A stretch of DNA of 14,756 nucleotides from an uncultured Desulfovibrio sp. (GCA_900553065.1 USBZ01000047.1:1-14756); one strand, 5' to 3'; positions 1-6,681 are shown, numbered from the stretch's first letter. A program made the numbers and translations. Notes: generated by a model from the sequence alone, not told the origin.

Positions 1-72
1 CTGTTGTTATTGATCCATTAATTTTTCTGTCGTCAATGTCGGCACTATTTTTTGATACAAGTATGCCAGCAT

Positions 73-108
73 AAAAAAATCCCCGCCAGAATATGGTACT
101 GACGGGGA
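73..108 (-). terminator. Rho-independent terminator of the YubB-like gene
   Basis: On the minus strand a 10-bp stem (TCCCCGTCAG / CTGGCGGGGA, one G-U pair, arms at 99-108 and 80-89) is followed directly by seven T residues. It lies about 50 bases past the stop codon of the gene at 161-736. The stem is almost the same as that of the terminator at 6622-6656. Confidence 0.85.
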
Positions 109-160
109 TAATGAGGGACAAGATCAGGGAGAGACAGTTCGTTTGCCGATGGGCATGGGA

Positions 161-736
161 TTATTCCTCTTCCGGGATATCCCAGGAGTCGGTGTGAATG
201 ATGACCCCGTTCCGGATCTCAAAGATTCCGCCGAAGCCCTGTTCCTCTTCCCATCGCCATTGCCAGTGGCCTTCAGGGCATGATGTGGCCATGACTTCCG
301 TAAACGTCTCTGGGTAGCTCCAGGGCGTATCGAAGAAGTAGCTGGTGTCGTCATGTTTTCGGCAGCAGGCATCCCATTTGCAGCCCCAATGGCTGTTTGT
401 GAAGGTGTACCAGTCTGCGGCTCCGAATCGTTTGATGAGATTTCGGGCACACTCGGCGGTACAGCAGCTTTCGATGAAGCCGGACGGATGCTCAACATAA
501 AGCAGTCCTTCCTGCTCATACTCCGTGCATACCCGCTCCGCATACCGTTCCTTGAAGGCCTGCATTTCCTCGGGGGAAACGATTCTGTTCGGAGAACTGG
601 TTTTTGAGAGCTCACGCGGAAGAGGGACAAGCCTGCTGAAGCAGAATTCACCTTTCTCATCCACGATGCTCTCACGAGTGAATGAAGCAGCCGCTTCATT
701 GAGTGGGGTCACGGTGTTGGATACCCAGTTCGGCAT
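161..736 (-). CDS. YubB/DUF1281-like ferredoxin-fold protein
   Basis: A 191-aa protein that I recognise as the DUF1281/YubB-like ('Api92-like') family, found mostly on plasmids, integrative elements and phages. Its biochemical function is unknown. The family look comes from the N-terminal MPNWVSNTV (relatives start M-x-N-W-x-x-N), the LVPLP segment near residues 36-40, and NSHWGCKWDA (114-123) followed by FDTPWSYP (135-142), the Trp-rich core that is the best signature. The start at 736 was chosen because AAGGAGG sits five bases upstream; an in-frame ATG seven codons earlier lacks such a site. The protein is rich in Cys and Trp. It lies downstream of the small zinc-ribbon gene on the same strand, with a hairpin between them, and has its own terminator. 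No signal peptide or membrane segment is visible. The family call is from memory of the motif. Confidence 0.75.
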   Translation of the reverse strand: MPNWVSNTVTPLNEAAASFTRESIVDEKGEFCFSRLVPLPRELSKTSSPNRIVSPEEMQAFKERYAERVCTEYEQEGLLYVEHPSGFIESCCTAECARNLIKRFGAADWYTFTNSHWGCKWDACCRKHDDTSYFFDTPWSYPETFTEVMATSCPEGHWQWRWEEEQGFGGIFEIRNGVIIHTDSWDIPEEE

Positions 737-754
737 AATAGCCTCCTTAAATAG

Positions 755-789
755 CAAAAGCCGGACTCCGTGAGGAATCCGGCGATTTG
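755..789 (-). terminator. Intergenic hairpin terminator or attenuator
   Basis: On the minus strand GCCGGATTCC / GGAGTCCGGC (arms 783-774 and 769-760) form a 10-bp stem with loop TCAC and one G-U pair, followed by TTTT. Outer GCAAA/TTTGC arms can lengthen it. It lies between the zinc-ribbon stop at 824 and the Shine-Dalgarno of the gene starting at 736. The short T-run makes it a weak terminator, or a processing site that lets some transcript through. Confidence 0.6.
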
Positions 790-823
790 CGGTTGATGGT
801 GTTATGAGGTGAGAGATACGGAT

Positions 824-994
824 CTACAGGTCCGACATGATGTAAAATCTTCGGCAGTGAGGGCAGAAGAGAAGTTGTTTTCTGAGTCGGTTATGCCGGA
901 TCTTTTGACCACGGACGTGTACGTTGAACAGGTTCCACAGGAACCGGAAGTCAACCGGTATCATCGTATCCGATGAACACTTCGGGCAGTGCAT
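824..994 (-). CDS. Small zinc-ribbon protein (56 aa)
   Basis: A 56-residue ORF that starts MHCPKCSSDTMIPVDF and ends in YIMSDL. It holds two knuckles, C3-P-K-C6 and C44-P-H-C47, a typical four-Cys zinc ribbon; the middle is basic (R28, K31, R33, R36, R38, K39). AAAGGAG stands five bases before the ATG, a good ribosome binding site that supports translation. Small proteins of this kind are common in phage and plasmid accessory regions and often bind nucleic acid or partner proteins, but no specific function can be given. It lies upstream of the YubB-like gene on the same strand and could share its transcript through the hairpin at 755-789. It is separated from the CRISPR array by about 120 AT-rich bases and is probably unrelated to it. 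Confidence 0.7.
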   Translation of the reverse strand: MHCPKCSSDTMIPVDFRFLWNLFNVHVRGQKIRHNRLRKQLLFCPHCRRFYIMSDL

Positions 995-1058
995 GGGGGC
1001 TCCTTTCTATAAGTGACTTCGCTATGATATCAACAATATTTCTATATGATTATGCCAT

Positions 1059-1064
1059 ATTATA
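1059..1064 (-). promoter_or_regulatory. Possible -10 element for the zinc-ribbon gene
   Basis: On the minus strand there is a perfect TATAAT, which would give a leader of roughly 55 bases before the ATG at 994. No convincing -35 lies at 16-18 bp upstream, so this is tentative. The rest of 995-1113 is AT-rich and holds nothing else I can identify. It also flanks the first repeat of the CRISPR array. Confidence 0.3.
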
Positions 1065-1113
1065 CAGATGTTGAAGAGAGGCAAGAGAGAACAAAAAGTT
1101 CCGGCGAGAATCC

Positions 1114-1875
1114 CCTTTGCTTGCCCTCCGATTAGTCCCCTGCTAGACTCGGATTTGTCCAGTTGTTCGGCTTTATGGAGCCGTGCTTGCCCTCCGATTA
1201 GTCCCCTGCTAGACTGAGAAGTAGCTGTAGAACTGAGTCATAATCGCCGTGCTTGCCCTCCGATTAGTCCCCTGCTAGACTTTGTTTCCCAGCCGCGATA
1301 CAGAGCCTGACGCCGTGCTTGCCCTCCGATTAGTCCCCTGCTAGACTTCGGCCAGAGCGTAGGTTTTTTCCAGGGACGCCGTGCTTGCCCTCCGATTAGT
1401 CCCCTGCTAGACTCTTCTGCGGCGTATCTCTCAGCGCGTGCATGCCGTGCTTGCCCTCCGATTAGTCCCCTGCTAGACTAGTAAGAGCTTTCTTGATTGT
1501 CGTTGGCTGGCCGTGCTTGCCCTCCGATTAGTCCCCTGCTAGACTGAAACGGTAACATTTACGCGCCCCACCGACGCCGTGCTTGCCCTCCGATTAGTCC
1601 CCTGCTAGACTGGCCATACTATACGCCCACCATCCCGTCGTGCCGTGCTTGCCCTCCGATTAGTCCCCTGCTAGACTGCAAGGCATGGAAGGCCGCGCTG
1701 CCCGAGGGCCGTGCTTGCCCTCCGATTAGTCCCCTGCTAGACTCGATGTAACGGGCGCACTCTCCAATGCGTTGCCGTGCTTGCCCTCCGATTAGTCCCC
1801 TGCTAGACTACACTGTATCGCATTGCCGCGCAAGAGGCCGCCGTGCTTGCCCTCCGATTAGTCCCCTGCTAGACT
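1114..1875 (+). CRISPR. Type II-C CRISPR array, 12 repeats and 11 spacers
   Basis: Twelve 36-bp repeats begin at 1114, 1180, 1246, 1312, 1378, 1444, 1510, 1576, 1642, 1708, 1774 and 1840. The repeat reads GCCGTGCTTGCCCTCC (positions 1-16), then GATTAGTCCCCTGCTAGACT (17-36). Each spacer is exactly 30 bp, giving an exact 66-bp period with no indels. Repeats 2-12 are identical. Repeat 1 (1114-1149) differs only at positions 1, 3 and 4. The strand is set as plus because the tracrRNA anti-repeat at 6473-6508 is complementary to the plus-strand repeat. Spacers are mixed in composition and I saw no match to the rest of the window. The degenerate repeat at the left suggests that the oldest end is left and the acquisition end is right, next to cas2. 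The repeat is unlike the common II-C start GTTNTAG, so this is a divergent repeat class. Confidence 0.98.
1121..1149 (+). promoter_or_regulatory. crRNA promoter embedded in the repeat (repeat 1 copy)
   Basis: Within each repeat TTGCCC (repeat positions 8-13) and TAGACT (31-36) are separated by exactly 17 bp, and TGC precedes the second hexamer as an extended -10. Each hexamer matches 4 of 6 sigma70 consensus bases. The -10 ends where the spacer begins, so transcription would start about 6-8 bases into the spacer. This is the arrangement reported for Neisseria and Campylobacter II-C arrays. It recurs in all twelve repeats; repeat 1 is shown as the example and keeps every promoter base. Confidence 0.65.
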
Positions 1876-1879
1876 AGCG

Positions 1880-1949
1880 GCACAACAACTTACCGGAATC
1901 ATGAGGAAAAACTGCAGATTTTTCTTTCGGATTCCGGTATTTTTTGTGC
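1880..1949 (+). terminator. Long dyad and terminator after the array
   Basis: TACCGGAATC (1891-1900) pairs perfectly with GATTCCGGTA (1930-1939), which is followed by six T residues, so it reads as a terminator for rightward crRNA transcription. Inside the loop GAAAAA (1906-1911) pairs with TTTTTC (1919-1924), and outside the stem GCACAA (1880-1885) pairs with TTGTGC (1944-1949), so the whole block can fold into one long interrupted hairpin. On the minus strand the following bases are not T-rich, so it would be weak for the cas operon. It begins five bases after the last repeat and may also serve as the acquisition leader. Confidence 0.7.
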
Positions 1950-1964
1950 ATTTAAACGTCTTTT

Positions 1965-2297
1965 TCAGAATTCCAGCAGGCGACACTGCTCCATGGGCTT
2001 GTCGTGCACGGTCTTTTTCCCCACAAGAAATTTCATTCTCGCATATTGCTGATCCGTGACCTGCAGAGCACGCACGCTGCCTTGTGAGGGCAGATTCTTC
2101 TCCAGTTTCTGCATATGGGTATCCACCATGTCCTGCCCCCGGCATATGCGCATATAGACAGAAAATTGAAGCATGACGTATCCGTCGTCCAGCAGAAACT
2201 TTCTAAAACGCGTCGCTTCTTTTCTGTCGCTTTTGCGCGTAACCGGCAGATCAAAGAAAACAAGCAGTCTCATATAGCGCGATCCGCCTTCAGGCAT
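1965..2297 (-). CDS. cas2: CRISPR-associated endoribonuclease-like Cas2
   Basis: A 110-aa Cas2, the small dimeric ferredoxin-fold partner of Cas1 in the spacer integration complex. The family core is plain: YMRLLVFFDLPVTRKSDRKE (residues 8-27) with the conserved Asp at the end of the first strand (FFD, D16), then FRKFLLDDGYVMLQFSVYMR and, near the C-terminus, GSVRALQVTDQQYARMKFLVG, which is typical of type II Cas2. The start at 2297 lies one base after the cas1 stop and has AGGAG upstream, within the end of cas1. Starting at Met9 would trim an eight-residue N-terminal extension and cannot be excluded. It is the last gene of the leftward cas9-cas1-cas2 operon and lies about 90 bp from the array. 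It is full length and intact. Confidence 0.95.
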   Translation of the reverse strand: MPEGGSRYMRLLVFFDLPVTRKSDRKEATRFRKFLLDDGYVMLQFSVYMRICRGQDMVDTHMQKLEKNLPSQGSVRALQVTDQQYARMKFLVGKKTVHDKPMEQCRLLEF

Positions 2298-2298
2298 G

Positions 2299-3210
2299 TC
2301 AGCCTCTCCTGTCGTCTTCCGGAAAATAAGGCAGAGGAATGTCGTCCCGCAGTTTCAGATAGAAAACGCGGAGCTGTTCAATCTGTTTTTTTACGGCGTC
2401 CAGCAAAAGCATTTCCGAACCGTCCATGTTCACAGGCTGGAAGAATATGTTGGCCAGTGCTCTTCGATCCTCAAGCCCGAAGGTAGCCTGCCCGGATGTT
2501 TTTCGCCGGATGGCAAGGACAAGGCTGTCGACAAAAGGTCGCCAGGGTTCAATCATATCGTCGGCAAGATTGAACGCATTGGCCATGCTTCTGTGATGCA
2601 GACCAAGCGAGGGAGAAAAGCCCCTTGCGGCAAGTTCCCTAGCCATGAGCGCTCGAACAAGAGCATAGCCGTAGTTCAGCATGACATTGAGCCTGTCCCC
2701 TCCGTCCTGATCTCTGTTGAAACTTTCCTCCCAGTATTGCCAGTAGAGGCGTGCGGCTACGCCTTCCACATTGTCGGAGTCGCCGCTCTTCACCTTGGCG
2801 GAAAGAACGGACAACCGTTCCGCCTGCTCATCCGGTCTGCCTGCCCTGTGAAGGCTCCATGCCTGATTATGTATCTTTCGGCGTATTATCTGTTGCCACA
2901 GACGTTTTCTTCGTACTTCGGACAGGGTGATCTGCCGCTGCAGCGTTTCAGCGTGTCTGTGAAAGGTATGAAAAGGCAACAGGCTGCCGCAGGGCATGTG
3001 CTTGTCGTTGCAGCAGATGACAAGACAGCCCGCCTCCGCACAGCGGGCCATCAGCGCTGCCGTAAGAGAGACCTGCTGCGTATCCAGTATAAGAAACGCC
3101 ATGTCCTCCAGAGGAAAGGTGAACGTTTCGTTGCGTCGTTCCAGAAGAAGCTGATTCTGTTTTACGGAAAGCCGGGCCGGTTCGCTTACGTGTATGCCGC
3201 GCCAGTTCAT
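2299..3210 (-). CDS. cas1: CRISPR-associated integrase Cas1
   Basis: A 303-aa type II Cas1, the metal-dependent integrase that inserts new spacers together with Cas2. The usual length for type II Cas1 is about 290-305. Catalytic positions are visible: E149 in VEGVAARLYW, the His pair H205-H206 in SLGLHHRSMANAFNLADD, and the acidic residue E221 in MIEPWRPFVD. This GLHH...NAFNLADD.. EPWRP block is the family hallmark. Its ATG overlaps the cas9 stop (ATGA, 3210-3207), which indicates translational coupling; the cas9 3' end lacks a strong separate ribosome binding site. It is followed one base later by cas2. All catalytic residues are present, so the locus should be able to acquire spacers. The opposite strand carries a long spurious ORF. 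Confidence 0.97.
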   Translation of the reverse strand: MNWRGIHVSEPARLSVKQNQLLLERRNETFTFPLEDMAFLILDTQQVSLTAALMARCAEAGCLVICCNDKHMPCGSLLPFHTFHRHAETLQRQITLSEVRRKRLWQQIIRRKIHNQAWSLHRAGRPDEQAERLSVLSAKVKSGDSDNVEGVAARLYWQYWEESFNRDQDGGDRLNVMLNYGYALVRALMARELAARGFSPSLGLHHRSMANAFNLADDMIEPWRPFVDSLVLAIRRKTSGQATFGLEDRRALANIFFQPVNMDGSEMLLLDAVKKQIEQLRVFYLKLRDDIPLPYFPEDDRRG

Positions 3211-6200
3211 GAGCGCCTCGGATCCCGTTCCCGAGTCACGCGGACCCGACGCCCCAGCCTGTCCACTATATATTTTTCAAAATGATCCAGTTGAAGGACG
3301 CCGATTCCCTTGATTTTCTTCTGCTTGTCTTCGGCAAGGCTCAGGCTGATGGCAGCCGTCGTCCGATCCATGCCGACATAGTATCCCTCCCTGATTGTTT
3401 CCCGCTTCTTCGTCAGCACATAACAGTTTTTCGTAAGCGAGAACAGAAATTCATAGGACTCGTCCATGACGGGCCACTGAGCCTCAGGCGTGGCGTTTCT
3501 GCATGCCCGCAGGGGCAGTCTGCCGTCGGCAATATCCTTCATGTACACGGGCACAAGGTAGAATCTGCCGTCACGGGAGTACACGTCCGTGCGCGCCATC
3601 TCTCCATTGTCGGCCTGGGCCACGCCGCTGCCGCGCTTCAGCGTAACGCCGCTGGAAAACTCGCCTCGCCGCACACGCACATGGCGGACCACATTGCCGG
3701 AGTCCGGGTCGGTAAACGGAGGACGGCTTTTTTCCGGCAGGGCAAGCCATGTGCGAAGAGCCGAAACAAGCTTCCGGCAGCGTTCGGGATCCTTGATGTT
3801 TTCCAGGTCTCTCATGGTCAGGTCGTTCACCCATTTGCGCTCATAGACCATCTGCCTGTTCACACCGTTCACGGTTTCTTCCCGCAAAGAGCGCAACGTC
3901 TCTTCATGCAGCGCCCCGGTCTTCTTGCTTTTTATTTCGCGGGAAACGGAAACGCTGTTTATCACCGGTTCGAGACTCTCGCGGAAATGATTCCACGGCC
4001 TCGGCAAACGGTCGTTCAAGCCTTCGAGTTCGTTTTTCTTGAACTGACGGGTGATGGCCTGAAGCATGCCTTCCGTGCAGCAGGCCACAATGACGGCATC
4101 GAGCGCATGGTGCTGATCGCCTTCCCGTTCGCCTTGTTCATTTTTCTTCAGGCTCTGAACGCCCCATACATGACGCAAAAAGTTCGTGACTGCGCCCGGA
4201 CGAGTATAGACACGGCGACAGTTTCTTTCCTCATCCGGCGCATCCTTCAGCCGATAGGCATATTCATTGCGGAACCACTGGGCGACGAGTCTGGCTGTGT
4301 AGGCCGAATCGGTGACGTTGCGGGCGTGAAAACGACCTTCGACTTCCCCGCTCAGATCCTTGAGCAGAAAGAAGCGCTTCTTGCGGGCCTTGACGGGCAA
4401 CCCGTTTATCCACACTGAATAACGATGCCATGCCTCGGCATCGGCATTTCCCTTCCATTCAAAGGGAGTCTTGTTCAGCTTGGACTGATTGGCTCCGGCA
4501 AGGCACAGGCACTGATTGTTCCGGCTGTTGTCGAATGTCCGGCTGCGTGGAAGAATGTGGTCTATCTGCACATGATTCATGCCGTCCTTCAGCCAGTCCA
4601 GCGGAATGTGGCCTCCGGGGGCGCCTCGATACACCGGAGAATCCGCGCCGAGAAGCTGCGCATACGCGCAATGCTCGTTCTGCTCCAGCCAGAGCTCATA
4701 CCGCTTGAGCTCGGCAGCGGAAGGGGGGCGGTTCCATTTTTCTTCCAGCGCCTTTCTGTGCCGCTCTCTTTCCGATGTTCTGGAGCGGATGCCGGAGTCC
4801 ATTTTTTTGCGTTCGCTCGCGCTCTTGCCCACGTCGCGAAGCATTTCGATATTGACGCGCCCCGGCCACAGTCCGAATTCATGGCATACGGCCCTTACCT
4901 GTCGCTTCACTTCGCGCAGAAGGTGCTGAACAACGGGATTACGTATGTCGTTGATTTCCACTTCGCGTTCTCTGGCATGATCAAAGCCTGCAGCATCACA
5001 GGCCTCGTCGTACCGCATGCCTTTGCGCATGAAGGGAATGAGGGCACGCATGGCTTTGACGCTGAGATTCATGGTTCCGCGAAAAGCACTGAACTTACCT
5101 TCCCTGGCGCAGACCATAATGTTTTTTCTGATCGAGTCGTCGATATCGAGCTCTGCCAGTTCATGTTCCATGCTGTCGAAACCGTCGTTGTCGGAAAGAA
5201 TTTTGGCTATTCTGTCTATGACGGGCCAGCCGGGATAGCGGTCGTCTTCGCCGGTACGCTCCTGCCGCAGATTTTCAAAAAGCTCGGGGCCGAGGCAGCT
5301 CTTCAACGCCATGGTGCCCGCGCACGACGCACCGGAACGCCTTACGACATCGGCGTTTTCTTCCTTCATATCGATCACGCCGTTGCTCATGGGGTAGGAG
5401 AGCTCATCGAAAAATACATCGGGACCGAACTTCAGCTTTCTCCGCACACTTTTATAGGTGATTTTTGCCGTGCATCCGAACAGCTCGATCATGGTCTGCT
5501 GTTCCGCCAATGAAAGAGGCCGCACCTCGTCGTTTTCCCTGACGCGCAGATGGACGACTTTTTGAAGAAAGCGGAAAAATTCTGCCGTAGGGGAGAACGC
5601 CGGAGCCCGTTTTTCATGTTCGAGAAAAACGCAGTTGCCGACCATGGAGGCTACGGACTTCAATTCCCGCTGATTAAACGCCAGCGAGCAAAAACGCTCC
5701 TCAATGCCCGACGCCGCAAGACGGTTTCCGAAGTCACGCTGACGCTCGAACAGCAGATGTACTTCCTGTTCCTGCCAGCTCCGCATCACCATATGCGTGT
5801 ACTGCGCTTCCCCCTTATAGTTCTTGCGGTTTCTTCTGTCGGACTGTTCAGCCATAAACTGACCTATGGTTTCCGCGCCGCTTTCTTTCAGCTTTCGTTC
5901 GAGTTCCCGGAGTGATTCCTTCACCTTGCCCGCATCATCGTTGTTCTCATTTTTGCTGTTGGAGCGGAAACCCCTGTGCTTGGCAATGTGAATGAGAGCG
6001 ACGGCAAACTCCAGATCGGAAAGAGGGGATTGTAATCCTCTGCTGCGCAGTTCCCAGGGGGAGTTCTGGGGAGTTCCCTTTTCATGATGAACGGCATCGA
6101 GATTTTTTATTTCGGGAACACCTGCCTCGGCAATCAGATTGCGGACTGCCTTCATGCGCTGCGCCTTGCGGGCGATAACGCGGCGAACCGAACGCTTTTG

Positions 6201-6410
6201 TCTGCGCGCCACATTAAGAAGTTCATGAGTTTTGGCATCTTCTGGTGCATCTATGATACGAGAGCCTACGGCATAGGTGACAATTCCGTCTGGAGATACT
6301 TTCTGCAGAATATGTTTTTCCAAGGTGATCGGGGATTCTTCGATAAGAGCCCAACCAATGGATGAACTTCCGAGATCGAGTCCAAGAACGATGTTTTCTG
6401 CAATGCGCAT
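3207..6410 (-). CDS. cas9: Type II-C Cas9 RNA-guided endonuclease
   Basis: A 1067-aa Cas9, in the size range of compact II-C enzymes. With crRNA and tracrRNA it cleaves both strands of matching DNA. All nuclease residues are present: D12 in LGLDLGSSSIGWALIE (RuvC-I), E522 in VNIEMLRDVG (RuvC-II), H768 and D771 in HHALDA (RuvC-III), and D617, H618 and N641 of the HNH domain (IDHILPRS ... GANQSK). An Arg-rich bridge helix follows RuvC-I at about 66-97 (ARRQKRSVRR). The region after about 800 should be the wedge and PAM-interacting part, but the PAM cannot be read from sequence. AGGAG lies six bases before the ATG. cas1 overlaps its stop by four bases. The cas9 promoter is not clear; its 5' region is shared with the divergent tracrRNA. 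No frameshift or truncation is seen. The repeat and anti-repeat differ from the well-known Neisseria/Campylobacter types, so this may be a divergent subgroup. Confidence 0.98.
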   Translation of the reverse strand: MRIAENIVLGLDLGSSSIGWALIEESPITLEKHILQKVSPDGIVTYAVGSRIIDAPEDAKTHELLNVARRQKRSVRRVIARKAQRMKAVRNLIAEAGVPEIKNLDAVHHEKGTPQNSPWELRSRGLQSPLSDLEFAVALIHIAKHRGFRSNSKNENNDDAGKVKESLRELERKLKESGAETIGQFMAEQSDRRNRKNYKGEAQYTHMVMRSWQEQEVHLLFERQRDFGNRLAASGIEERFCSLAFNQRELKSVASMVGNCVFLEHEKRAPAFSPTAEFFRFLQKVVHLRVRENDEVRPLSLAEQQTMIELFGCTAKITYKSVRRKLKFGPDVFFDELSYPMSNGVIDMKEENADVVRRSGASCAGTMALKSCLGPELFENLRQERTGEDDRYPGWPVIDRIAKILSDNDGFDSMEHELAELDIDDSIRKNIMVCAREGKFSAFRGTMNLSVKAMRALIPFMRKGMRYDEACDAAGFDHAREREVEINDIRNPVVQHLLREVKRQVRAVCHEFGLWPGRVNIEMLRDVGKSASERKKMDSGIRSRTSERERHRKALEEKWNRPPSAAELKRYELWLEQNEHCAYAQLLGADSPVYRGAPGGHIPLDWLKDGMNHVQIDHILPRSRTFDNSRNNQCLCLAGANQSKLNKTPFEWKGNADAEAWHRYSVWINGLPVKARKKRFFLLKDLSGEVEGRFHARNVTDSAYTARLVAQWFRNEYAYRLKDAPDEERNCRRVYTRPGAVTNFLRHVWGVQSLKKNEQGEREGDQHHALDAVIVACCTEGMLQAITRQFKKNELEGLNDRLPRPWNHFRESLEPVINSVSVSREIKSKKTGALHEETLRSLREETVNGVNRQMVYERKWVNDLTMRDLENIKDPERCRKLVSALRTWLALPEKSRPPFTDPDSGNVVRHVRVRRGEFSSGVTLKRGSGVAQADNGEMARTDVYSRDGRFYLVPVYMKDIADGRLPLRACRNATPEAQWPVMDESYEFLFSLTKNCYVLTKKRETIREGYYVGMDRTTAAISLSLAEDKQKKIKGIGVLQLDHFEKYIVDRLGRRVRVTRERDPRRS

Positions 6411-6436
6411 GAGGCTCTCCTTTCAAAAGACATATC

Positions 6437-6465
6437 TTGACAAATAACATTGGAGAGCATAAAAA
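6437..6465 (+). promoter_or_regulatory. tracrRNA promoter
   Basis: A perfect -35 TTGACA (6437-6442), a 17-bp spacer and a weaker -10 TAAAAA (6460-6465) read rightward. Transcription would begin near 6472, one or two bases before the anti-repeat. The element lies inside the cas9 upstream region, so tracrRNA and cas9 promoters face away from each other and may interfere. Confidence 0.7.
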
Positions 6466-6471
6466 GATAGT

Positions 6472-6578
6472 ACCTTTAGCAGGGGACTTATCGGAGCGCA
6501 AGCACGGTAAGGTCGTCTCCCTTATAGGGGGGCGAACGTATTTGACCGGGAAGTCTGCAGGCTTCCCGGTCTTTTTTT
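6472..6578 (+). ncRNA. tracrRNA
   Basis: A 36-base anti-repeat (6473-6508) matches the reverse complement of the CRISPR repeat at 30 of 36 positions, including two unbroken blocks (TAGCAGGGGACT and GCAAGCACGG). It would pair with the crRNA repeat along nearly its whole length, with U-U (6489) and C-C (6497) internal mismatches and a G-U pair at 6508. The tail then has a stem-loop CGTCTCCC-TTATA-GGGGGGCG (6514-6534, two G-U pairs), a short linker, and a 10-bp terminator hairpin. Expected size is about 105 nt. It is divergent from cas9 and sits just outside it, as in several II-C loci. RNA ends are predicted, not measured. Confidence 0.9.
6544..6578 (+). terminator. Rho-independent terminator of tracrRNA
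   Basis: GACCGGGAAG (6544-6553) pairs perfectly with CTTCCCGGTC (6562-6571), with loop TCTGCAGG and seven T residues at 6572-6578. As in other tracrRNAs, the terminator hairpin probably doubles as the last structural stem bound by Cas9. Confidence 0.93.
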
Positions 6579-6621
6579 ATTGTTTACTTCTTCAACAACG
6601 TCGGTATTTTCCTATCCTGAT

Positions 6622-6656
6622 AAAAAAATCCCCGCCAGGCATACACCTGACGGGGA
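6622..6656 (-). terminator. Rho-independent terminator of the autotransporter gene
   Basis: On the minus strand CCTGACGGGGA... the arms 6646-6656 and 6629-6639 form an 11-bp stem with one G-U pair and loop of six bases, followed by seven T residues (6628-6622). It lies 26 bases past the autotransporter stop and ends the transcript that converges with tracrRNA. Its stem nearly repeats that at 73-108. Confidence 0.88.
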
Positions 6657-6681
6657 GCGTAAAAGCATTACTGCTCAGAAA

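Noticed and set aside
124..699. Leftward 191-residue ORF in another frame over the YubB-like gene
   Set aside because: Low-complexity Ser/Arg/Pro-rich product with no family likeness; the overlapping frame has the Shine-Dalgarno and the family motif.
1114..1875. Leftward transcription of the CRISPR array
   Set aside because: The tracrRNA, fixed as rightward by its terminator and promoter, has the anti-repeat in the same sense as the minus-strand repeat, so only plus-strand crRNAs can pair with it.
1858..2145. Leftward ORF running from cas2 into the last CRISPR repeat
   Set aside because: It overlaps cas2 in another frame and its product shows no known fold.
2296..5513. Long rightward ORFs of 329, 378 and 362 residues opposite cas1 and cas9
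   Set aside because: They lie fully antisense to genes with clear catalytic motifs, have no recognisable domains and no ribosome binding sites.
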